NCBI GenBank assembly: GCA_016712405.1
Contig: JADJRD010000014.1
Location: 434,001 to 498,000 of the forward strand
From: Cellvibrio sp.
Lineage (GTDB): Bacteria; Pseudomonadota; Gammaproteobacteria; Pseudomonadales; Cellvibrionaceae
Length of the DNA: 64,000 nt
Direction of reading: 5' to 3'
Shown: positions 1 through 8,654 of the stretch, piece after piece
Position numbering within the stretch: position 1 is the first letter of the stretch
Layout: every line of letters starts with the position of its first letter
Position numbers and translations under genes: made by a program
Notes under the pieces: generated by a model
Database searches by the model: none
Told to the model about the DNA's origin: nothing
What the model saw: the letters and a program-made list of their open reading frames with translations, nothing else

Positions 1-38
1 TTACTCCTCGCTTAATGGCAGAGTCTCTCGATAAATAA
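1..38 (+). CDS. pilQ: C-terminal end of a PilQ-like secretin (partial)
   Basis: Only the last 11 codons are in the window. The frame starting at base 3 reads TPRLMAESLDK and stops at TAA 36-38, which overlaps the aroK ATG (TAATG). The TPR-hydrophobic motif is typical of the end of the secretin beta-barrel (family knowledge: VFLTPRI-like endings in PilQ/HofQ), and pilQ directly upstream of aroK is the usual gammaproteobacterial order. PilQ forms the outer-membrane pore for type IV pili. Identification rests on this short motif and on synteny. Confidence 0.6.
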   Translation, partial: TPRLMAESLDK

Positions 39-556
39 TGTCCAAATCGAACATTTTTCTTGTCGGCCCTATGGGGGCCGGCAAGTCGACTATAGGTCGT
101 GTTCTGGCTTCTGAGTTAAATCGCCAATTTCGGGATACTGATCGTGTGATTGAAGATCGCACGGGTGCGGATATTCCCTGGATATTCGATATGGAAGGCG
201 AAGTTGGATTCAGGGAGCGGGAAACGGCGGTATTAACGGATTTATGTTCAGAGTCGAATTTGGTGATCGCTACTGGTGGGGGCATTGTCTTAAAGCCTGA
301 AAATCGTCAGATGATGAAAGATTCGGGCTATGTTTGTTATCTTACTGCCTCAACTGATCAGCTGGTCGAGCGCACGGCACGTGATAAAAAACGACCTCTG
401 CTTCAAGTTGAAAATCCCCGCCAAAAAATTATTGATTTGCTTGCTCTTCGTGAACCTATCTATCGTGAATCAGCAGATTTTATTATCAATACCGATAAGC
501 GCTCACCCAAAATGGTGGCTCAGGAAATTATTCGGTTAATTGAAGAGTCTCTCTAA
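38..556 (+). CDS. aroK: Shikimate kinase
   Basis: 172 residues, the normal length. Phosphorylates shikimate at the 3-hydroxyl with ATP, the fifth step of the chorismate pathway, in the cytoplasm. The P-loop GPMGAGKST is at residues 10-18; the DTD motif (about residue 33) and the RE(T/R)A and GGG (about 79-81) shikimate-binding motifs follow. The start is the ATG fused to the preceding stop codon, which suggests translational coupling to the upstream secretin gene. aroB follows after 115 nt, so the two chorismate-pathway genes are probably co-transcribed. Confidence 0.96.
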   Translation: MSKSNIFLVGPMGAGKSTIGRVLASELNRQFRDTDRVIEDRTGADIPWIFDMEGEVGFRERETAVLTDLCSESNLVIATGGGIVLKPENRQMMKDSGYVCYLTASTDQLVERTARDKKRPLLQVENPRQKIIDLLALREPIYRESADFIINTDKRSPKMVAQEIIRLIEESL

Positions 557-613
557 GTCTTTACAGTTAGCTGTTATTTCCGTTTCTTAAACTGGCCTCA
601 ATCGTCCAAGTCC

Positions 614-639
614 TTTATCAATGTTCACTTTGTGATAAA
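614..639 (+). promoter_or_regulatory. Inverted repeat in the aroK-aroB spacer
   Basis: TTTATCA (614-620) and TGATAAA (633-639) are perfect 7-bp inverted arms around a 12-nt loop, ending 32 nt before the aroB ATG. It could be an operator or a weak RNA hairpin. No T-run follows, so it is not a standard terminator. Function unknown. Confidence 0.3.
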
Positions 640-671
640 GTGGCGCAATCACTGTTTTCAGAGCTTATCTT

Positions 672-1754
672 ATGCAACTGCTTCAAGTGGAATTGGCTGA
701 TCGTAGTTATCCAATTTGTATTGGTGATGATTTAATTTCAAATGCTGGGCTACTTAAAAAAACCATTCAGGGTCGACAAGTTTGTATAGTAACCAATTCA
801 GTTGTTGCTCCACTCTATTTGGAAGCTTTAAAAAAAACGCTTTCTGATTATCAAATTGATCAAGTGATTTTGCCGGACGGTGAAAAATATAAAACCCTGG
901 ATGTTTGGTCAAAAATTTTTGATACCTTGTTGTCTGCCCGTCATAACCGTTCCACCACTGTGATTGCGTTAGGTGGCGGAGTTGTGGGTGATATGGCTGG
1001 GTTTGCTGCTGCGTCCTATCAGCGTGGCGTCGATTTTATACAAATTCCCACTACATTATTGTCTATGGTGGATTCATCTGTGGGTGGTAAAACCGGAGTT
1101 AATCATCCCATGGGGAAAAATATGATTGGCGCTTTTTATCAACCGAAATTGGTGATGGCAGATATCAGTTTATTAAAAACCCTACCTGCTCGTGAGCTCT
1201 CAGCGGGGCTTGCAGAAATTATTAAATATGGGCTCATTTCTGATAGTGATTTTTTTGTGTGGCTCGAAAACAATATTGATCAACTGATGCAAGGAAATGT
1301 CGAAGCTTTAACTTATGCTGTAAAACGTTCTTGTGAAAATAAAGCGTTTGTTGTGGGTAAAGATGAGCGTGAAAGTGGATTGCGTGCAATTTTAAATTTA
1401 GGTCACACTTTTGGTCATGCGATTGAAACAGCCCAAGGTTATGGCAATTGGCTGCACGGTGAGGCTGTGGCTGCGGGGATGGTTATGGCAGCAGACTTAT
1501 CTTGGCGTCGTGGTGCGATTAGTGAGACGGATTTACAGCGTATTATTCAACTTTTGATTCGAGCTAAGTTGCCCGTTAAATCACCCGCGAATATGACAGA
1601 TGAAGAATTTCTATCTTTAATGGGCGTTGATAAAAAAGTGATGGATGGCCGCTTGCGATTAGTGTTACTGCAAGCAATGGGTAAGGCTGAAGTTACCAGC
1701 GATATAAATCTTGAGCAATTGCGCCAAACTTTTGCAGCTTGTCGTGCTGCGTAA
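672..1754 (+). CDS. aroB: 3-dehydroquinate synthase
   Basis: 360 residues, normal length. Converts DAHP to 3-dehydroquinate, the second step of the chorismate pathway, using NAD and a divalent metal in the cytoplasm. The nucleotide-binding GGGVVGD is at residues 101-107, the SSVGGKTGVNH substrate motif near 135-145, and the metal ligands are E182, H245 (in LGHTFGH) and H262 (in HGEAV). It lies in the conserved aroK-aroB-damX order. Confidence 0.97.
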   Translation: MQLLQVELADRSYPICIGDDLISNAGLLKKTIQGRQVCIVTNSVVAPLYLEALKKTLSDYQIDQVILPDGEKYKTLDVWSKIFDTLLSARHNRSTTVIALGGGVVGDMAGFAAASYQRGVDFIQIPTTLLSMVDSSVGGKTGVNHPMGKNMIGAFYQPKLVMADISLLKTLPARELSAGLAEIIKYGLISDSDFFVWLENNIDQLMQGNVEALTYAVKRSCENKAFVVGKDERESGLRAILNLGHTFGHAIETAQGYGNWLHGEAVAAGMVMAADLSWRRGAISETDLQRIIQLLIRAKLPVKSPANMTDEEFLSLMGVDKKVMDGRLRLVLLQAMGKAEVTSDINLEQLRQTFAACRAA

Positions 1755-1780
1755 TCAAGGTCGAGCAGATGAGGGTTATT

Positions 1781-1918
1781 ATGACACCGGATTCCCCACT
1801 ACGTGCACAAGCCGATAATCGTCTCACTGATACTGATGCGATAAATATGCAAACCAGTTTGTTTGATGCTGATCTGATTCTTTTGATGTCTCAGCAAAAG
1901 AAAATAATTCTTTGTTGA
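1781..1918 (+). pseudogene. Probable displaced N-terminal segment of the DamX-like protein
   Basis: ATG 1781 has a strong Shine-Dalgarno (GAGGG, 8 nt upstream) and opens a 45-codon frame starting MTPDSPLRAQ and closing at TGA 1916-1918. The downstream DamX frame has no ATG near its beginning but is open from 1873 and reads DSFDVSAKENNSLLNDY before the recognisable ATPase domain. Adding one base near 1873 joins both frames into one 557-codon gene (1781-3453 plus one base is divisible by three). Either a single-base deletion has occurred here (real or in the assembly) or this is a leader peptide overlapping a TTG start. Confidence 0.5.
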
Positions 1919-3453
1919 ATGACTATCGTCAGCGATATGGTTTGTCAGAGGATCCATTTTCAGATGACCCAGGGTTTCCACTTTTTACCGGTGGTGGGCG
2001 TCGTCAGGTTCTTGATCAGCTGTTGCACCTTTGTCAATTTAGTCAAAATTTACTGGTGGTTACTGGTGAGCAGGGTGTTGGCAAAACGCGCATTGCACAT
2101 GCATTGGCTGACTCATTAGAAGAGCAGGATCAACTTTGCTTTTTGGCATTGAGTGCTGGGCAAACATTAGAGCAATTATTGGTGGCGATAGCCGAATCGT
2201 TCAATCTTCCAATACCCTCGCCAGCTTCAGTAGAAAATCTTCTCTCAGAAATTGAAAGTTTTGTCTCGGCAACTGATAGTGATGGAGAAAATGAGAGCGA
2301 AGGTCTTATTCTTATTATCATCGATAACGCTGAGCATTTAGATTCATCAAGTGTCGCAGTCTTGGCATCTTTAATTGAAAATAAATTGCAGGCTAATTCA
2401 GCCCATATAGTGTTAGTGGGTGAACCGCGATTAGTGTCGCGACTAAATGGCCTTGAATCCGATAAGTTACAAATCAGTGATTTTCATTTGCCCGCTTTTA
2501 GCTTGTCAGAAACAGTTGATTATTTAAATTTCCGTATGGAAATGGCTGATTATTTGGGCCCCGAAATATTTACTGATGCTGTGGTTGATCCTTGGTGGCG
2601 ACAAGCGCATGGGCAGCTCGGTGTTGTGCATGAATTTGCGCAGGATAAACTGCTTCAATCAGTAATGCCCCAAGAAGAGCCAGGGCGGTCAAATTTACCG
2701 GTGTTTCATATTGTTGCTATTTCGGCGGTGATTGCTATTGCAGGTGTTTTTTATTTGTATCTTGATGATAAAGAGGCTGATAAAAATTTGACTGCACGAG
2801 TTGTTGCCAGTGTACCTGCAGTCACAACTCAATCATCGGTTGCGTCTGTGACAAATCAGTCCATTGCATTAGCGAATACAGAAACTCCGGTTCAGCCTAT
2901 ATTGCAGTCGCTGCCTAATACAGCAGAATCTCTTGTGCAGGTTGATAATGTGGTTGTAGATCAGTCTGATGTTTCAAGTGAATCAGTGGCAATCGAAATT
3001 CCTAATTCAGATGTTGTTGATGCGGCTACAATCAAGGAGATAACCTCATCAATTCCAGAGGAAACCGTAAAAAATAATCCTCCCGCCGCGAGCACTCAAA
3101 GTGTTTCGTATCAAGCCGAACCCAAGCAAACCACTATTTCCGAGTTGTCAGGTAATTTTACTGCACATGAAAAGAAGATTTTGGCGTGGTCACCCAGTCA
3201 ATTTACCATTCAACTTTTAGGCGTTAGCAGTTTAAAGTCTGCGCAAGAATTTGTGAGTTCGCAATCAAATAATGCTGAATTATTGATATTCAAAACTAAA
3301 CGATCCGGTAAAGATTGGTTTGTGGTGGTCACTGGGCATTATGCATCCAATGCGCAAGCCAGAGCTGCAATCGGTAGTTTGCCGGCGGCACAGCGTGACG
3401 CAGGCCCATGGCCAAGACAAATTCAAATTATTCAAAAAGAAATTCGACAGTAA
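1912..3453 (+). CDS. damX: DamX-like AAA ATPase with SPOR domain
   Basis: 513 residues counted from TTG 1912, the best available start in this frame. An ExeA/DamX-type AAA ATPase domain (Walker A GEQGVGKT at 52-59, Walker B-like LILIIIDNAEHL near 132-143) is followed by a single membrane segment (about 268-286), a Ser/Thr/Val-rich periplasmic linker, and a SPOR domain (about 435-510) of the type that binds denuded septal peptidoglycan. Family knowledge: DamX proteins take part in cell division and sit after aroB. The TTG start lacks a good ribosome site, whereas ATG 1781 in another frame has one; see the separate entry on the probable frameshift. Confidence 0.85.
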   Translation: MLNDYRQRYGLSEDPFSDDPGFPLFTGGGRRQVLDQLLHLCQFSQNLLVVTGEQGVGKTRIAHALADSLEEQDQLCFLALSAGQTLEQLLVAIAESFNLPIPSPASVENLLSEIESFVSATDSDGENESEGLILIIIDNAEHLDSSSVAVLASLIENKLQANSAHIVLVGEPRLVSRLNGLESDKLQISDFHLPAFSLSETVDYLNFRMEMADYLGPEIFTDAVVDPWWRQAHGQLGVVHEFAQDKLLQSVMPQEEPGRSNLPVFHIVAISAVIAIAGVFYLYLDDKEADKNLTARVVASVPAVTTQSSVASVTNQSIALANTETPVQPILQSLPNTAESLVQVDNVVVDQSDVSSESVAIEIPNSDVVDAATIKEITSSIPEETVKNNPPAASTQSVSYQAEPKQTTISELSGNFTAHEKKILAWSPSQFTIQLLGVSSLKSAQEFVSSQSNNAELLIFKTKRSGKDWFVVVTGHYASNAQARAAIGSLPAAQRDAGPWPRQIQIIQKEIRQ

Positions 3454-3538
3454 ATGTGGATCGCATTCAATAATTTAATTTTTTGAGTGCGATTGAAATT
3501 TTTTCAAGCAAATACCCGTTTATCAAATTAGTTAATCC

Positions 3539-3910
3539 ATGAATCCACAAATAGAAATTTCTGTTAAACCGCAATACATTGAATCGCAATCCGATCCATT
3601 GCAATCCAAGTTTGTTTTCTCTTACACCATTACTATTGCTAATCATTCAAAAGGGCCTGCACAGTTGATTGGTCGGCATTGGATTATCACCGATGATAAA
3701 AATCAAATTCAGGAAGTAAAAGGTGTCGGTGTTGTCGGCCAGCAACCAAGATTGGAGTCTGGTTCGAGCTTTACTTACACCAGCAGTGCGATGCTCGCAA
3801 CCGAAAATGGCATTATGTCTGGCAGCTATCAAATGCGTCTTGATGACAACACAGAATTTGAAGTGCCCATTCCCACTTTTGCGTTAGTGCATCCAAAAAA
3901 TTTGCATTGA
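3539..3910 (+). CDS. apaG: ApaG (DUF525) protein
   Basis: 123 residues with the ApaG immunoglobulin-like beta fold; conserved text includes the F-x-Y-x-I-x-I-x-N strand near residues 27-36, LIGRHWIITD near 43-52 and the G-V-V-G-Q-Q-P loop near 63-69. ApaG members have been linked to cobalt/magnesium tolerance; biochemical role is unsettled. Elsewhere the gene usually sits with ksgA and apaH, but here it stands alone between damX and the convergent gcv genes. The start ATG follows a weak ribosome site. Confidence 0.9.
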   Translation: MNPQIEISVKPQYIESQSDPLQSKFVFSYTITIANHSKGPAQLIGRHWIITDDKNQIQEVKGVGVVGQQPRLESGSSFTYTSSAMLATENGIMSGSYQMRLDDNTEFEVPIPTFALVHPKNLH

Positions 3911-3930
3911 TATCTTTCGGTTTCAAAAAT

Positions 3931-3960
3931 AAAAACGGCGGAATAAAATCCGCCGTTTTT
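3931..3960. terminator. Bidirectional rho-independent terminator between apaG and gcvH
   Basis: AAAAACGGCGGA and TCCGCCGTTTTT form a perfect 12-bp stem around the loop ATAAAA, with T-runs on both strands. It serves the convergent apaG (plus) and gcvT-gcvH (minus) transcripts. Confidence 0.9.
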
Positions 3961-3981
3961 ATTTTTGTTTAAGCAGAAAAA

Positions 3982-4374
3982 TTAATCTTCAGATTCCAAC
4001 ATTTCTTTATATTCTGCGGCATCCATTGCATCTTCCAGTTCTGAAAGATCATCCGGTTTTACGCGAAAGAACCAGCCTTCGTCGTAAGGTGAGTTGTTGA
4101 CTGTTTCCGGGGTGTCTTGAAGTAGATCATTTACTGCGACCACTTCACCTGATACTAAGGTATAAATATCGGATGCCGCTTTTACGGATTCCACAACGCC
4201 AGCTTCTTCGCCAACATTGACACGGCTGCCAACTTCCGGTGTTTCAACATAGACTACATCACCCAATGCATCCTGAGCATGATCGGTAATACCGATAGTG
4301 ACTGTGCCATCTTCTTCAACGCGTGCCCACTCGTGGCTGCTGAGATATTTTAATTCTTTGCGAATATCGCTCAT
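3982..4374 (-). CDS. gcvH: Glycine cleavage system H protein
   Basis: 130 residues. Lipoyl carrier that shuttles the aminomethyl group between the P, T and L proteins of the glycine cleavage system. The lipoylated lysine is K65 in ESVKAASD, and the GITDHAQDALGD motif (28-39) is diagnostic. It lies 80 nt downstream of gcvT on the same strand, so the two are likely one operon; gcvP is not in the window. Confidence 0.97.
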   Translation of the reverse strand: MSDIRKELKYLSSHEWARVEEDGTVTIGITDHAQDALGDVVYVETPEVGSRVNVGEEAGVVESVKAASDIYTLVSGEVVAVNDLLQDTPETVNNSPYDEGWFFRVKPDDLSELEDAMDAAEYKEMLESED

Positions 4375-4454
4375 GATGATTTCCTATGAATGATAGAGGA
4401 CGAATGCCAATAGTTAATGTAAATAATTTTGTATGTAGCTTAAGTAACGCAATA

Positions 4455-5555
4455 TTAAACCAAAGCTTTGCCTTGGCGAACGAAATTAGGTTTAACTCTT
4501 TCAACACTGACCCATTTGCCGCGCATTTCAACTTGATAATGAGTGGCATTGGATTTAGGTACGCGGGCCAGCGCGATAGAGTAACCGAGCGTAGGTGAAA
4601 AAGTCCCGCTGGTGATCACACCTTTTGTTTCAATTCCTTCGGCAGATACTATTTGTTCTGCGCGCAAAACACCACGTTCGCGCAACACCAGGCCGACTAA
4701 CTCTTCGCGAATCCCCGCTTGCTTTTCAGTCTCTAATGCACTGCGCCCAATAAAGTCGCGGCTTGCCGGTTCCCATGCAATAGTCCAGCTCATGTTGGCG
4801 ACTTGTGGCGATACAGATTCATCCATTTCGTGCCCGTAAAGATTCATGCCGGCTTCTAAACGCAAAGTGTCACGCGCACCCAATCCACAAGGTGAAACGC
4901 CGGCTTTTGCCAGCGCCATCCAAAATGCTTCAGCTTCGTTATTGGGCAACATAATTTCCAAGCCGTCTTCACCGGTGTAACCCGTGCGGGCAATGAACCA
5001 CTCGCCAACTGCAAGGCCTTGGAAGATGCTGAGTTGAGGGAGAATGGCTGCTTGTTTATCGGTTAAACAGGTTTTGGTGAGGGCGATGGCTTGCGGGCCC
5101 TGAATGGCGATCATTGTCAAATCGGCTCGTTCATTCAGGGTGATATCAAACTCTTTTGTGTCTGATTTGATTTGCGAATGCATCCAATCCAGATCTTTTT
5201 CACGTGTACTGCAATTCACTACAACCCGATACCAGTTACCCATGTTGTACACAATCAGATCATCAATCACACCGCCATCTGGTTTCAGCATGCCTGAGTA
5301 GAGTGCTTTACCCAGCAGGCTATCCAAACGGGCTACATCATTGGCTAATAAATATTGAAGGTATGCCTTGGCGTCTTTTCCGGTCACATCCACCACTGTC
5401 ATATGCGACACGTCAAACATGCCTGCTTGCTGACGTACTTTATGATGTTCCTCGATTTGTGATCCGTAATGCAGGGGCATATCCCAACCCCCGAAATCAA
5501 CAAGCTTGCCACCCATTTGTTGGTGGATTTGATAAAGCGGGGTTTTGTGACCCAT
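4455..5555 (-). CDS. gcvT: Aminomethyltransferase (glycine cleavage T protein)
   Basis: 366 residues, normal length. Transfers the methylene unit from lipoylated GcvH to tetrahydrofolate and releases ammonia. Sequence signs: the N-terminal HKTPLYQIHQQMGGKLVDFGGWDMP block, FDVSHM near residues 48-53, and the folate-binding EDGLEI block with ARDTLRLEAGMNLYG near 228-242. First gene of the gcvT-gcvH pair; its 5-prime leader holds a small hairpin (5573-5598). Confidence 0.97.
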   Translation of the reverse strand: MGHKTPLYQIHQQMGGKLVDFGGWDMPLHYGSQIEEHHKVRQQAGMFDVSHMTVVDVTGKDAKAYLQYLLANDVARLDSLLGKALYSGMLKPDGGVIDDLIVYNMGNWYRVVVNCSTREKDLDWMHSQIKSDTKEFDITLNERADLTMIAIQGPQAIALTKTCLTDKQAAILPQLSIFQGLAVGEWFIARTGYTGEDGLEIMLPNNEAEAFWMALAKAGVSPCGLGARDTLRLEAGMNLYGHEMDESVSPQVANMSWTIAWEPASRDFIGRSALETEKQAGIREELVGLVLRERGVLRAEQIVSAEGIETKGVITSGTFSPTLGYSIALARVPKSNATHYQVEMRGKWVSVERVKPNFVRQGKALV

Positions 5556-5572
5556 GAGAATACCTGCTGGAA

Positions 5573-5598
5573 ATGGTGCGACATGAAAAGGTCGCCAT
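5573..5598 (-). promoter_or_regulatory. Small hairpin in the gcvT leader
   Basis: Read on minus, ATGGCGAC and GTCG-CA-CCAT pair into an 8-bp stem with a 2-nt bulge just upstream of the gcvT start (5555). The glycine riboswitch core was looked for and is not present. The hairpin may affect translation or be incidental. Confidence 0.25.
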
Positions 5599-5743
5599 TG
5601 TAGAGCTGAGTAGGTGAAAAATGAACGATTAGTTTGTTGGGATGACTCAAATATTTAAGATAAAAATTTCAGTCATCAAACAACAGTGCTTGACTATACT
5701 CTCTTGGTTTATAGCTAACTCGTTCAACCTTTAAGGCATTTGC

Positions 5744-7702
5744 ATGCGTAAAACCAACAAATTTAGCTCAATCGGATTGTGGATTGCGATTGGCTTGTTC
5801 ATTGGCATGGTCGGGCTCATTGAGTTGGCCGTTGTCTATGAAAGATCAGGTTTGCGCAGTCAGCAATATAAAGCGATGAATTCAGATCTGGTTGAATTGA
5901 GAAGTTTGTTGAGTAGCGAATTAAATGCGGCTGTCTATTTTACCTTGGGTTTAAAAGCATACATCGTAGGTAATGATGGTGTTGTGAAAGAACAGGAAAT
6001 GGGCTTGTGGTTAACCAATTTGCACTCAAGAGCCAATCATATTCGCAATATTGGTATGGCGCCCGGTAATCGCATCACTTACATCTATCCACGCGAGGGA
6101 AATGAGGCGGCGCTCGGTTTGTATTATCCCGATGTTCCTGCCCAATGGGCGAGCGTACAAGAAGTGATTAACTCCAAGCAGGCCAAACTCGTAGGGCCAA
6201 TTGAATTGAAGCAGGGTGGTTTGGGATTAGTTTATCGTGAACCCGTTTTTTTAAGTGATGGCACATATTGGGGGGTCATCAGTACGGTTATCAATGCCGA
6301 TAGCTTGTTTGCCACCCTTTCTGAAGCGGCCAAACGAAAGGGATTAGGGGTGGCTATTGTCGATAAGGACACACAAAAAACCTTGGTGGAGTTTAGTTTG
6401 GAACAACAGCATTCAATGAGTTCAGAGTTGGCCGTCTCATTGCCGGGAAGGAATTTGGTGATGACTGGAGCAACTTATCTCGAACCGCTGTCGGCCTGGC
6501 TAATGGCCTTGCGTGTGGGTGGGTGGTTAGTGGCTTTGTTGCTTGCATTTTTATTGGTGCGATTTTTGCGCTCTATTCAAGAGCGTGCTCAAGCCAAGCA
6601 AGAATTGCATGAAAGTCAGTTGCAGTTTGCGCGCGCTTTCAGTGCGTCACCTCAAGGGATTGCCTTGGTTGATGATAAAGGGAACTGGGTGCAAATTAAC
6701 GCGAGTTTTTGCAGCATGTTGGGAGCAGATCCAGATTATTTTACAAACAAAAGAGTGGAGGAAATTTTTGAGCCGGGGATACAGCCCTTTGTGAAAGAAA
6801 AAATGGAAGAATTAATAAATGATTATGCATCTAAGGACGTTCATGGGTGGCAATGCGAGGCTGGGTTAATGATGGCAACGGGCGATACCTTTATGGGGCT
6901 CGTGAGTTTAAGTATTTGTTTTCGTCATCATGATGAAGCTCAGTGGATTTTACAGGTGATTGACATTAGCGAGCGAATTCGTTTGGAGCAATTAAAAAAT
7001 GATTTTGTCTCCACAGTGAGTCATGAGCTGCGAACACCACTCACTTCTATTTTAGGTGGTCTTAAATTACTGCTTAGTGGTCAGTTGGGCGCTTTTGAAC
7101 CTAACGCTAAAAAAATATTAACTATTGCAACAAAAAACAGTGAAAGATTAATGGAATTAATCAACGATATTTTGGATATGGATAAGCTGATAGCGAACAA
7201 AATGGAGTTTAATTGCCAGTTGCAAGACTTGACTCCAATCATTCAATTTTCGGTTGAATCTAACCAGGCCTATGCGGCGCAGTATGGCGTCAATTTTTTA
7301 TTTGAGCCCCCGGCTGAACCTGTATGTGTATTGGTGGACTCTTTGCGATTGCAGCAAGTGATTAATAATTTTTTATCAAATGCTGCCAAGTTTTCTCCTG
7401 CAAATTCGGTAGTGGATATTAGCCTGCAGCTTTCATCTGATCGTGTAAGAATTTCAATAAAAGATTCTGGTGAGGGGATAAGTGTTGAGGATCAGCAAAA
7501 GCTCTTTAAAAAATTTTCGCAAGTTGACTCATCATCCACGCGAAAAAAAGGAGGTACAGGTTTGGGATTGGCAATTAGTAAAGAATTAATCGAGCGAATG
7601 AATGGGACTATTGGTGTGCACTCTGTAGTGGGGGAGGGGGCCTGTTTTTATGTCGAGCTGAAACGAGAAGAATGTGATGCAGTACAGTCTTCATCTGAAT
7701 GA
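5744..7702 (+). CDS. CHASE-PAS sensor histidine kinase
   Basis: 652 residues. Order: membrane segment (about 12-33), periplasmic CHASE-type sensor (about 80-210; NIGMAPGNRITYIYPREGNE block), second membrane segment (about 253-272), PAS domain (about 290-400), HisKA with the phosphoacceptor H427 in SHELRTPL, and a HATPase domain with N box NNFLSNAAKF, G1 DSGEGIS, F box FKKFSQVD and G2 GGTGLGLAISKEL. All catalytic boxes are intact. There is no receiver domain and no response regulator nearby, so partner and signal are unknown; CHASE domains generally sense small extracellular molecules. Good ribosome site (AAGG) before ATG. Ends 5 nt before the convergent gene. Confidence 0.9.
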   Translation: MRKTNKFSSIGLWIAIGLFIGMVGLIELAVVYERSGLRSQQYKAMNSDLVELRSLLSSELNAAVYFTLGLKAYIVGNDGVVKEQEMGLWLTNLHSRANHIRNIGMAPGNRITYIYPREGNEAALGLYYPDVPAQWASVQEVINSKQAKLVGPIELKQGGLGLVYREPVFLSDGTYWGVISTVINADSLFATLSEAAKRKGLGVAIVDKDTQKTLVEFSLEQQHSMSSELAVSLPGRNLVMTGATYLEPLSAWLMALRVGGWLVALLLAFLLVRFLRSIQERAQAKQELHESQLQFARAFSASPQGIALVDDKGNWVQINASFCSMLGADPDYFTNKRVEEIFEPGIQPFVKEKMEELINDYASKDVHGWQCEAGLMMATGDTFMGLVSLSICFRHHDEAQWILQVIDISERIRLEQLKNDFVSTVSHELRTPLTSILGGLKLLLSGQLGAFEPNAKKILTIATKNSERLMELINDILDMDKLIANKMEFNCQLQDLTPIIQFSVESNQAYAAQYGVNFLFEPPAEPVCVLVDSLRLQQVINNFLSNAAKFSPANSVVDISLQLSSDRVRISIKDSGEGISVEDQQKLFKKFSQVDSSSTRKKGGTGLGLAISKELIERMNGTIGVHSVVGEGACFYVELKREECDAVQSSSE

Positions 7703-7707
7703 TCCGA

Positions 7708-8433
7708 TTACCACTTTACTAAATACTCCACACCTAAAGCGACATTATTGACGTCAGCGCGATTATATTGATTGACGCGATATTCAGCGACAGCAAACCA
7801 ATTTTCAAATATTTCATAACCAATTTGAGTTTCCCAAACCAGAGGGCTGCTTGGCATAGTCGCTGGTAAATTCTGGTTGAACGTCTGGTCGATAAAGCCA
7901 GCGAGATAGAGGCGTGTGCTCAGTGTCGGAAAAGTCATGCGATAGGCATGTTCCAGCTGCCATACATGGGGATCTTCATTGTCTATCTGTAAGGCGTGTA
8001 AATTAATTGACCAGCTAAGATTAATGGCTCGAAAAAATTCCTTTAGTATTTGAGTGTCATTGAGTCGCCAGCGAGCGCCAAGACGATGGCGGTCATTATT
8101 CTCACCGCTGCGAAAATTCATTTGTAAGGTTAAATCGACGGGGGAATTTTCTTGAATTTGCCAGCGGATATTTTGTTCGCTGTAAAAGCCTGTTACATCT
8201 TCCAGTTCATCTTGATTGGCTTGATTACTAAAATTGGTAAAACTGAAATAGGAAAACCTATTTTTTAAATTGACGCCTAGGTTAATTGTCGCAACTGAAT
8301 CTGTTTCAACATCGCTTAGGTAGGGGTAGAGATTGAAGTCAATAAATCCGCTGGAAGTGTTGTTATTTACAGCATGGGTAGGTGTAGTGATCAGGGTTAT
8401 TAAGACTGTGGTGATGAATAAATTAGTTTTCAT
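7708..8433 (-). CDS. Putative outer-membrane beta-barrel protein
   Basis: 241 residues with a signal peptide (cleavage likely after THA, residue 21). The rest is a series of alternating amphipathic strands rich in Trp, Tyr and Asn, ending in an aromatic residue (EYLVKW), which is what small outer-membrane barrels look like. I do not recognise a named family. It is convergent with the sensor kinase and transcribed towards it from its own promoter region (8434-8600). Confidence 0.6.
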   Translation of the reverse strand: MKTNLFITTVLITLITTPTHAVNNNTSSGFIDFNLYPYLSDVETDSVATINLGVNLKNRFSYFSFTNFSNQANQDELEDVTGFYSEQNIRWQIQENSPVDLTLQMNFRSGENNDRHRLGARWRLNDTQILKEFFRAINLSWSINLHALQIDNEDPHVWQLEHAYRMTFPTLSTRLYLAGFIDQTFNQNLPATMPSSPLVWETQIGYEIFENWFAVAEYRVNQYNRADVNNVALGVEYLVKW

Positions 8434-8600
8434 GGGGATCTCGTTATAGATTGTGCATTGAATTGTTATGCATGCCTAAACTGCGCCTATGACCGAGTAT
8501 AGGCAATCTATAAAGAAAGTTTGGTTGGGAGGTATTTATTAACAATAATTTTTTGGTGGGATCTTGAGATAAAAATTCTTATTGAGTCAGAAGAGCAATA

Positions 8601-8636
8601 AAAAAATAAGCGAGCCATGGCTCGCTTATTTTTTTT
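8601..8636. terminator. Bidirectional terminator
   Basis: AATAAGCGAGCC and GGCTCGCTTATT form a perfect 12-bp stem with loop AT, flanked by A- and T-runs on both sides. It lies 19 nt beyond the stop of the minus-strand TonB receptor and is probably its terminator. Confidence 0.85.
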
Positions 8637-8654
8637 CGGTATCTGGACGTTATA

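Noticed and set aside
5556..5743. Possible glycine riboswitch upstream of gcvT
   Set aside because: The conserved core (GGAGAG, CCGAAGGGGCAA, CTCTCAGG) is absent; only a small hairpin is seen.
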